Of a stretch of 55,103 nucleotides of DNA, positions 48,458 to 55,103 are shown piece after piece; the first letter of the stretch is position 1; each line of letters opens with the position of its first letter. Location: the NCBI GenBank assembly GCA_020846775.1, contig JADLDG010000091.1, positions 1 to 55,103 of the forward strand, read 5' to 3'. The translations under genes and the position numbers were made by a program. The DNA is from Nitrospirota bacterium (GTDB taxonomy: Bacteria > Nitrospirota > 9FT-COMBO-42-15 > HDB-SIOI813). Under the pieces are notes generated by a model. That model worked only from the letters and a program-made list of their open reading frames with translations, ran no database searches and was not told the origin of the DNA.

Positions 48458-49876
48458 TTAACCCTCCTGTTCTTTGGTTGTCTCTTCAAAACCGGCAAGG
48501 AATAGATCTATTATCCGGTCCCTTATAGTTGATTCACGTTTGTCGCCAAAAAATTTATAAAAGTTCTTTAACGGGACCACGGCCTTTGCCATATGACTGT
48601 GCCCGCCGGCGCTGCCAAGCTGGTTGAACGCATTCTTCATGATTACACCGGCACTCCTGACATATCCGACATTTCTGACAGATATTATCAGATTGCCTTT
48701 GAATATTCCAGAGACAACTGACCACTCTACTCCCTCTATTTGTAAAGAAAAGTCTGCAAAATGAGGTATTACATCTTCACGCCTCACCCTGCCGAGGTGG
48801 GAAAATAATATATTATTAATTATTTTCCTCTTCTTGAGGGCATTGCTGAAGGAGTCTATATCTTCAGGGTAAACCTCAGGGCGCTCTATCTTCCGAAGGA
48901 TATTCGTGTTTGCAAGGGGATACAGATAAGAGAATGCCTTGATGTCCGCAGGGTCAACACCCCTTCCAAGCAGCAGTGTGTCGCTCTTTATACCATACAG
49001 GAGGGCAGTAGCGAGGCGTTGAGAGATACTGAAATCAACGGCCCTCAAGTATTCAGTGAGGATAGTAGATGTTGCCCCGTAGTTGGCCTTGATGTCTTTT
49101 ATCTTTGCCAGATAACCGGGTTTATCCGGGTGGTGGTCTATTACCACGTCTACCATGTTTATGCACTGATTACTATTGGTAAACAGATGGGGAGGTTGAA
49201 CATCCAGCATGCAGAGGCTGTCATATTTTTGAATTACATCCGGTGTGATCTTCTCAATCTCTATATCCAGCAGCCTGAGCATCGCCACATTCTCAGGCCT
49301 TGTCACCTCTCCAAAAGATGCTATATGTGCCGTTGATCTGTTGCGTCCTATGAGGTGGCGAAAGGCAAGGGCGCTCGCTATTGCATCAGGATCAGGGTCT
49401 GACTGTATAAGCAGGAGAATCTTGTCTTTATCTTTAAACAGCTCTCTTATCTCATGGATATGTTTTTTTGTGAAGGCCTCCTCTATCCTCGGAAGGCAAA
49501 GCTCTGTAAATATCAAAGACGGTTTAAGTACCTTTGCGCTGAGCTGATCAGGCAGATCAATATCTTTTTCTTCAATTATAATCGTTGGCTGATAGGGGTG
49601 ATACCTTGCCACTATCTTCAATATATTTGATAAAAATGTCCTGTTCTTAACTGATATGATAAGGCAGCTATTAGGTTTTAACTGCAGGTCTCTGAAAAAC
49701 CTGTCCAGCTTTTTATTAAATGAGCATATCTCAGCCGATACCCCCTGACCCTGAAGTCTTTCAAACAGGGACTGACTATTTACAATAAAATGAATCGTGT
49801 CCCTTTTGGAAGAAAGGTTTTTTAAGAGCAATAAGAAGTAAGGGAGCTCATCCTGACAGAGGATTATATAATCCAT
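48458..49876 (-). CDS. TrkA-like/DHH phosphoesterase
   Basis: A 472-residue two-part protein. The N-terminal part (about 1-130) has alternating strands and helices resembling TrkA-N/RCK-type Rossmann domains. The DHH phosphoesterase part has IQSDPDPDAIASALAFRHLI, CMLDVQPPHLF and VVIDHHPDK (DHH motif). DHHA1 ends with GSAGGHSHMAKAVVP. Relatives act as nano-RNases or cyclic-dinucleotide phosphodiesterases. Either an RNA or c-di-AMP/pGpG substrate would suit, but this is not shown. It lies between the TPR gene and hpf. Confidence 0.82.
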   Translation of the reverse strand: MDYIILCQDELPYFLLLLKNLSSKRDTIHFIVNSQSLFERLQGQGVSAEICSFNKKLDRFFRDLQLKPNSCLIISVKNRTFLSNILKIVARYHPYQPTIIIEEKDIDLPDQLSAKVLKPSLIFTELCLPRIEEAFTKKHIHEIRELFKDKDKILLLIQSDPDPDAIASALAFRHLIGRNRSTAHIASFGEVTRPENVAMLRLLDIEIEKITPDVIQKYDSLCMLDVQPPHLFTNSNQCINMVDVVIDHHPDKPGYLAKIKDIKANYGATSTILTEYLRAVDFSISQRLATALLYGIKSDTLLLGRGVDPADIKAFSYLYPLANTNILRKIERPEVYPEDIDSFSNALKKRKIINNILFSHLGRVRREDVIPHFADFSLQIEGVEWSVVSGIFKGNLIISVRNVGYVRSAGVIMKNAFNQLGSAGGHSHMAKAVVPLKNFYKFFGDKRESTIRDRIIDLFLAGFEETTKEQEG

Positions 49877-51562
49877 TTATTTCTTTGACTTGTGGAGGTT
49901 CAAGGCCTTTTTATTGAAATGAAGCGCCTTCTTGTATTCCCCGCACTTTATATAAATAGTCCCTATGCCCAGGTAATCCAGTTCTGTGGATATCCTGTCG
50001 CCGAGTTTGAGATGTATGTTAAGGGCATTATTAAGAAAATGTAATCCCCGTTTATAATTACCCTTGCTGCTGTAGACAGACCCAATCTGGGCATAAGCAT
50101 TCCCTATACCGGTCTTGTTGTCCATATGTTTATATATATCAACCGACTTAAGAAGAAAATCGAGGGCCTTATCATATTCACCCCTGCTGCTGTAAATATT
50201 TCCGAGGCTTACATGAAGATTTGCCAGCGCCCCCTGTTCACCGCTCGTATTTCCTATTTCTTTAAATATATCAAGCGCCATCTCCTGGTACTTAAGGGCA
50301 GAGTCAAAATCCCCCTTGCTGCTGTAAATATTTCCTATGTTGGCATAGACATTTCCCACTCCGAGCATGTTTCCCATATTCTGGTGGATCCGGCGGGCCT
50401 TCTGATGAAAATCAAGGGCCTTATCATAATCACCCTGATGACAGTATGTATTACCAATATTCGTATATACACTACCGACACCTACCTGGTTGTTCAACTC
50501 CTCGTGTATTTTGAGGGCCTTATGATAATATTCGAGGGCCCTCGAATAGCCCCCTTTATGGCTGTATATATTTGCGATGTTGGCATAATCGCTTCCTTCA
50601 CCAAGCCGGTTAGTCAAATGCCTGTGGATAGTCAACGCCTTTTTGTAAAAACTCAATGCCTTGTCATATTTGCCCATCTCAGCATAGATAGTCCCAAGGT
50701 TTGCATGGTCATTTGCCTCCCCAAGCCTGTGACCCAGGTCGGAATGTATCTTCAGCGCCTTCTCGTAGTAGCGTACGGCGTTATTCCGGTCTCCCTGTAT
50801 GTTGTATATATTCCCTATGTTGGTGTAGTCATTGCCTTCCCAAATCCGGTTCTGAAGGCGGCGGTGGATTGCAAGTGCGCGCTTATGATGTTCGAGGGCG
50901 CTTTTGTAATTCCCCCTCTTGCTCAGGACATTTCCGATATTTGCGTAGATATTTCCTTCCCCAAGCCTGTATGATTCGTTCCTGTAAATCTCAAGGGCCT
51001 TCTCATAATAAGTCATGGCCTTTTTGTAGTCGCCCTGGAATTTGAAGAGGATTCCAAAACTGCTGTAATCATGTCCGATCTCAAGTGTCCTGCCAAGCGC
51101 CTTATGAATTTTTAAGGCCTTTTTAAAATAACCGTCAGCCTCTTCTGCCTTGCCCTGAATGGCCTTTATCGTGCCGATGTTATTATAGACCCCGCCCTCT
51201 TCAGTCTTATCCCCGCATTTTTTAAATATTGAAAGCGCCTCTTCAAAACAATTTATAGCCTCTGCATACTTCCCCTTTTTGGAGTAAATCGCCCCGATAC
51301 GCCTTAATGACTTCCCATGTCCGTTACTATATCCGGAGGCTACGGCATCCTGAAGGGAATGTTTATAGAATTCTATGGCTGCGGAATATTCACTCTGTGA
51401 GTCTGCAATTTTCCCATATAGCAGACCTATCTCTGAGTGGACATCTTTCTTTCCGATATGAATAGATGATACCTTATCGAGATGCGAGGAGGCCTTCTTA
51501 TACTCCCCCCGATCAATTGAAGACTCTATAAGGACTAACTGCCTTTCTAAGGAACTATCCAT
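49877..51562 (-). CDS. TPR-repeat protein (about 14 units)
   Basis: A 561-residue cytoplasmic-type protein made of about 14 tandem 40-residue tetratricopeptide units of the LGN/Rapsyn kind. The consensus is YANIGNIYSSKGDYDKALEF plus a helix ending KALxIH. There is no signal peptide or membrane segment. It is likely a protein-interaction scaffold; the partner is unknown. ATG 51562 is chosen because TGTTATAAT lies 12 bases upstream; a TTG at 51619 would start within the 3' end of the exporter gene. It follows the SLBB exporter. Confidence 0.8.
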   Translation of the reverse strand: MDSSLERQLVLIESSIDRGEYKKASSHLDKVSSIHIGKKDVHSEIGLLYGKIADSQSEYSAAIEFYKHSLQDAVASGYSNGHGKSLRRIGAIYSKKGKYAEAINCFEEALSIFKKCGDKTEEGGVYNNIGTIKAIQGKAEEADGYFKKALKIHKALGRTLEIGHDYSSFGILFKFQGDYKKAMTYYEKALEIYRNESYRLGEGNIYANIGNVLSKRGNYKSALEHHKRALAIHRRLQNRIWEGNDYTNIGNIYNIQGDRNNAVRYYEKALKIHSDLGHRLGEANDHANLGTIYAEMGKYDKALSFYKKALTIHRHLTNRLGEGSDYANIANIYSHKGGYSRALEYYHKALKIHEELNNQVGVGSVYTNIGNTYCHQGDYDKALDFHQKARRIHQNMGNMLGVGNVYANIGNIYSSKGDFDSALKYQEMALDIFKEIGNTSGEQGALANLHVSLGNIYSSRGEYDKALDFLLKSVDIYKHMDNKTGIGNAYAQIGSVYSSKGNYKRGLHFLNNALNIHLKLGDRISTELDYLGIGTIYIKCGEYKKALHFNKKALNLHKSKK

Positions 51563-51574
51563 CTTAAGAATCAC

Positions 51575-51583
51575 ATTATAACA
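51575..51583 (-). promoter_or_regulatory. Extended -10 promoter of the TPR gene
   Basis: On the minus strand TGTTATAAT (51575-51583) is a perfect extended -10 box (TGn-TATAAT). No good -35 box precedes it, which extended -10 promoters tolerate. The TPR ATG at 51562 starts 12 bases after it, giving a leader of about five or six bases and no Shine-Dalgarno sequence. Confidence 0.5.
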
Positions 51584-51605
51584 TAAATTGTTAAAGGTGA
51601 GGTCA

Positions 51606-54596
51606 TTAAAATAATCCAATTAATGTGACAAATACAACAACACTTGCCGTGGTGACCAGGGTATACTTAACAACATCAATAATCTTATCTATCCTTTCCA
51701 CGATATCCAGGCTCATTACCCGTGCAGGTACATAAACTATGTCCCCTTCCGTAAGGTATTTAACCTTGTCTGCAGGGATTATACTTCCATCCACCCTCAT
51801 TACCTTTACCCCCTTTTTATCAGCATCTACTGAAAAACCGCCGGATTTGTCAATATAATAATCGAGTTTTGAATCAGCCCTGTATTGTACGGATGTGGGC
51901 CTCGTTACAGCGCCTACTATACTTACCGTTTCAACACGCTGCGGTATGGTTATGGTGTCGCCATCCATCAATATGATATTATCTTCTCCGCCCTTTAATG
52001 CCCTTTCAAGGTTCAAGATTACCCGCTCTGATTGATTCAGGTCTGCTTCGCCAAGCCTTCTTGATCTGCTCACCACTGCCGGCGCTCTTTCAAAGGTTTC
52101 CATAATCCCGCCGGCAACCTGTCCTGCCGACTGGGCAACACCAGGTGCAAGCCCTATTGCGGCGGCCTCTGACGGTGTCCCGCTTGTTGCAACCACGGGG
52201 GCCGCAGTCCCACCGACAGGCTGAAACTTATCCTTATCCTTGACATCTTTCCCTAAAAGCCACTGGTTTCTCGCCAACTGCCGGTAATATTCAAGCTCAT
52301 TTAAATTATTTGTGAGATTATTTGCCAGGAGCAGATCCCTTCTCTGCTCATCAGACGGGAAATTTTCTTTTTTTCGTGTGAAGACGGTTCCCTTTGCATA
52401 GGCGTACTTCGTCAAACCCCCGGCCCTTTCTATAAGGTCACGGATTTTATCCTCTTTCCCTTTAAGGGGGTAGACGCCCGGGTATTTTACCTCGCCTCCT
52501 ATTGTAATCCATGCAGGTCTGTCGTAGAACTCTGACTTCATCCTTACCATTATTATGTCTGAATCACTTAATAACAGGTCCTGGCCCTCGTCGCCATTGG
52601 CAAGGGCGGCCAGATTTACCTTTATTATTTTTACCTCTCCCTCATTGCGCGCCTTTGCAACCTCTATCATTTCGTAGCTGCCCGGCAATACCCCGCCTGA
52701 CAGGCGAAGCAGGTCACTGAGCCTCATGCCTTCAAAGCGTGTATAAGTACCGGGCCGTTGCACTGCGCCTGCAATAGATACCTCATGCGGGGCTGTAAAC
52801 TCCAAATCCTGCAACGAATAAATCCTTAACGTGTCTCTGTCTTTCAAAACGTAAGGTTCCGCCTCCTGCCCCTCAAGAACTCTTTTTAAATCCACAGACA
52901 GATTTGCATAAGTCTCTTTTTCAAAGTCATATCTCAGCAGGTCTGCGCTATCCAGAAAGGTATTGGGCAATACACCGCCTGCCATTACGAGCAGGTCCTT
53001 AATCGTCATTCCATCTGAGCGATAATAATTGCCGGGTGACTGGACAGCACCTGATATTGTGACATACTGCGGGGGAAAGAAACTGATATCCCACTTAGCG
53101 TAGACTGTGAGCTCATCCAGGGGTGCAAGCCTTATATCATCAGAAGGCTCCTTTGACAGGGCCTTGCCGAGATTGACAGTGATCAATGACGTGGTTTTTT
53201 TGTCCTCGTTCAGCCTTAGAATATCGGCCCTTTCCATATATGCCCCGCCAAGAGGCTTGTTGGTATCAGAAAAGAGATCAGAAACCTTCATGTTCTTTTT
53301 TAATTCGTATACGCCCGGTCTCTCAACCGAACCTTTGATTGTGACAATATTTCTTGCATCAGGAGAGACAGCGGCCACTACAACCGAATCGCCATCAAAG
53401 AGTTCATAATTTGAAGAAACAGCGCCCTTGCTTATATCAAGATCAACTACAACCCTTTCCTTGTTCGGGATAACGGACCTGATTTGAACATTACTCAGCA
53501 TCCCGGTAGGCTTTATGCCGTTTCCGAGGGAGATGATTTCTTTTAATCTTTCCCCTTCTTTTAACTCATAAATACCGGGACGGTTTACCTCACCTGCGAT
53601 AGAGACCTGTTTGCCTGCCTTTGAGATAAAGATCGTATCCCCTGCAATCAGCGGGTAATCATCCTTACTATCCCCCTTCAACAGATAATTATAAAAGTCT
53701 ACATTTACAGTCTTATTGTTTCTGATCAGCTTGATATCCCTTAATGAGCCGAAGTTGGACGGACCGCCGCCTGCATAAAGGGCATTAAAAAGCGTCGTTA
53801 CCGAGCTTACCGCATAACTGCCGGGACGAAATGCCTCACCTGTTATAAATATCTGAATACTCCTGAGGCTTTCTAACGAGGCGATCAGGCTTAGATTCTT
53901 TCCATAGACCCTCTGCAACTGTTCCTTTACTGCGTCCTGAAACTGAGAGATGGTCATGCCCCTCGCAACGATCCTTCCAGCCCTGGGTACAGATACCCCC
54001 CCTTTTTCATCAAGAGACAGTTTTACCTCAGTCAGTTCTATAAGATCCCCCCAGTAATAGATTGTTACCCTGTCTCCGGGGCTAAGCATATAATTGGGAG
54101 GGATGGTCGCATTGGTATGAGATGAGACCATATCAAGAGGTCCTACAAATCCCGCGACGGCATCTTTCTGTGAGACCAGCGGCCTCTGTCCCTTGCTGAT
54201 CATATTCTCAATTGCAATGATCCTTTTTCTTGCAGTCCTGAAAAAGTCAAAGCCAAACCGTTTTACAGCTTGTGCCTCCGTTTCCTCATCTTGTTCCTGG
54301 ATAAACTCAATTCCTGTTTGTATCTCCTCTGCTCCACCTCCCCCTGTGGACATCTCCTTACTTTCAGCAGGTGCCTGACGACTTTTCTTAGACAGCTCAG
54401 ATTCAACTAACTTACGCTGCTCAGGTGTAAGGGATTTCATATCAAATCCAGGGGGTACAACAGACTGGAACTGAGGGGGTATTTTATCCGGAGATATTTC
54501 CTGGGCAGATACATTTTTTAAAAGTAAATGACAGAAAAAGGTAAGAAAAACAGCCCCGATAGTTAAATGACTCCGTAAGCCTTTCGACCTGAACAT
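51606..54596 (-). CDS. Polysaccharide export protein with seven SLBB domains
   Basis: A 996-residue exporter of the Wza/Poly_export type. The N-terminal signal region ends near NVSAQE. The Poly_export domain (about 155-245) has YMLSPGDRVTIYYWGDL. Seven SLBB units follow, each opening with a pattern like VSIAGAVQRPGTY (near 245, 330, 410, 500, 590, 690 and 900). A C-terminal segment (about 970-996) is hydrophobic and may be the outer-membrane anchor. It forms the outer-membrane passage for exopolysaccharide, next to the Wzz partner. Confidence 0.87.
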   Translation of the reverse strand: MFRSKGLRSHLTIGAVFLTFFCHLLLKNVSAQEISPDKIPPQFQSVVPPGFDMKSLTPEQRKLVESELSKKSRQAPAESKEMSTGGGGAEEIQTGIEFIQEQDEETEAQAVKRFGFDFFRTARKRIIAIENMISKGQRPLVSQKDAVAGFVGPLDMVSSHTNATIPPNYMLSPGDRVTIYYWGDLIELTEVKLSLDEKGGVSVPRAGRIVARGMTISQFQDAVKEQLQRVYGKNLSLIASLESLRSIQIFITGEAFRPGSYAVSSVTTLFNALYAGGGPSNFGSLRDIKLIRNNKTVNVDFYNYLLKGDSKDDYPLIAGDTIFISKAGKQVSIAGEVNRPGIYELKEGERLKEIISLGNGIKPTGMLSNVQIRSVIPNKERVVVDLDISKGAVSSNYELFDGDSVVVAAVSPDARNIVTIKGSVERPGVYELKKNMKVSDLFSDTNKPLGGAYMERADILRLNEDKKTTSLITVNLGKALSKEPSDDIRLAPLDELTVYAKWDISFFPPQYVTISGAVQSPGNYYRSDGMTIKDLLVMAGGVLPNTFLDSADLLRYDFEKETYANLSVDLKRVLEGQEAEPYVLKDRDTLRIYSLQDLEFTAPHEVSIAGAVQRPGTYTRFEGMRLSDLLRLSGGVLPGSYEMIEVAKARNEGEVKIIKVNLAALANGDEGQDLLLSDSDIIMVRMKSEFYDRPAWITIGGEVKYPGVYPLKGKEDKIRDLIERAGGLTKYAYAKGTVFTRKKENFPSDEQRRDLLLANNLTNNLNELEYYRQLARNQWLLGKDVKDKDKFQPVGGTAAPVVATSGTPSEAAAIGLAPGVAQSAGQVAGGIMETFERAPAVVSRSRRLGEADLNQSERVILNLERALKGGEDNIILMDGDTITIPQRVETVSIVGAVTRPTSVQYRADSKLDYYIDKSGGFSVDADKKGVKVMRVDGSIIPADKVKYLTEGDIVYVPARVMSLDIVERIDKIIDVVKYTLVTTASVVVFVTLIGLF

Positions 54597-55103
54597 CTAC
54601 GCCTCCTTTAATTTCTTTATATACTCTAAAAAAAATGCCAGAAAAATAGCTATGAATGAAGAAACAATAAAACTCAGGATAACAGTCTGGCGTCTCTTAG
54701 GCAGTATCCTCATGTCAGGCACCCTTGGGGGATCAATGACCTTGTATGAAAAATATTCATTCATCTCAGACATCATTGCGGTTTCCACCTGCTGAGAGAT
54801 AAGGTTATATATCTTCTGCCTTATAATCGGGTCAGAGGTAGATCTCAGCTGATCTTCAAGATACCGTCTCTTTATCAGTGCAGATTTTTTGGATTCGTTG
54901 CTCATATGTTCGGACAGGGTAGAGAGGATGTCATCAACCAGGACGACTGTTGTCTGCGGGTCATGGAAGTCGGCAGATACGGAAATAGTATTTTCCTTTA
55001 TATTATTAGTTACTTTAATAATTGAGTTAAGCGCCCTGATACCGTTCCACATGGTTGGGGGTTTTTCAATCCATCCCTTCTTATCCTTATCCCATTTTTT
55101 AGA
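54597..55103 (-). CDS. Polysaccharide chain-length regulator (Wzz/Wzc-type), N-terminal part outside window
   Basis: The C-terminal part of a Wzz-family inner-membrane protein. The reading frame stays open to the window edge (SKKWDKDKKGW..EKPPTMWN), where a typical KxWD...PPT pattern of this family begins. A coiled-coil region with KRRYLEDQLRSTSDPIIRQK and a proline-rich YKVIDPPRVPDMRILPKRRQ segment precede the final transmembrane helix (VILSFIVSSFIAIFLAFFLE). It controls chain length with the SLBB exporter, which starts right behind it. An internal ATG at 55052 is not the true start. Confidence 0.85.
   Translation of the reverse strand, partial: SKKWDKDKKGWIEKPPTMWNGIRALNSIIKVTNNIKENTISVSADFHDPQTTVVLVDDILSTLSEHMSNESKKSALIKRRYLEDQLRSTSDPIIRQKIYNLISQQVETAMMSEMNEYFSYKVIDPPRVPDMRILPKRRQTVILSFIVSSFIAIFLAFFLEYIKKLKEA

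Noticed and set aside
50126-50974. A 282-codon open frame on the plus strand
   Set aside because: It lies antisense to the TPR gene; the repeated 120-base unit keeps the opposite frame open. It has no ribosome site and no recognisable domain.

Overview
The window looks like chromosomal housekeeping DNA from a diderm (Gram-negative type) bacterium of moderate GC. LptE, an outer-membrane beta-barrel protein, SurA/PpiC chaperones, lipoproteins, GmhA/HldE2 heptose enzymes and a Wzz/SLBB exopolysaccharide exporter show the outer membrane. Gene order (leuS-lptE-holA with convergent rpsT then murJ; ccsA-hemA-hemC-hemD-hemB; mfd-ppiC-surA beside dnaA) resembles Desulfobacterota/Geobacter-like or Nitrospirota lineages; that assignment is inference. 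No phage, transposase or CRISPR is visible.

Layout. 1-4.5 kb: tRNA-Leu(CAG), rplI, a CoA-binding protein, polX, a metal-dependent cyclase and a periplasmic OB-fold protein. 4.6-10.7 kb: leuS-lptE-holA, rpsT (opposite strand), murJ. 10.9-16.4 kb: a possible signalling cassette of a solute-binding lipoprotein, a membrane CACHE/HAMP/PAS/GGDEF/EAL protein and a beta-barrel protein of unknown function. 25.3 to 16.4 kb (minus): a nine-gene run ccsA-hemA-hemC-hemD-hemB-ribF-tilS-hpt-rsmI. 25.4-31.4 kb: an Rsm22-type methyltransferase, two small envelope proteins, an OmpR/CusS-type two-component pair, an orphan livGF pair and a cold-shock gene with a terminator in its leader. 41.2 to 31.5 kb (minus): dnaA-dnaN-gyrB-gyrA-rlpA-pepA, without recF, with a candidate oriC upstream of dnaA. 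55.1 to 41.5 kb (minus): Wzz (cut by the window edge), SLBB exporter, a 14-unit TPR protein, a TrkA-like/DHH protein, hpf, gmhA, hldE2, mfd, a PpiC lipoprotein and a SurA-like protein.

The most distinctive feature is a set of dispersed palindromic repeats. Family A (six copies) can fold as two G/C-rich hairpins closed by an outer stem. Its five intergenic copies all point the same way relative to the downstream gene and end just before, or contain, its start codon; the sixth lies in frame inside mfd. Family B is translated in lptE and mfd and probably at the C-terminus of the Rsm22-type gene. The mfd gene carries sequence from three repeat families, and polX and hldE2 end inside family A. This resembles the in-frame palindromic elements of Rickettsia, but the sequences are different.

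A second theme is very short leaders: leuS, livG, ccsA, the response regulator, the TPR gene and possibly the CoA-binding gene have promoter-like elements whose -10 box lies about 3-12 nt before the start codon, with no Shine-Dalgarno sequence. rplI and rpsT have ordinary leaders.
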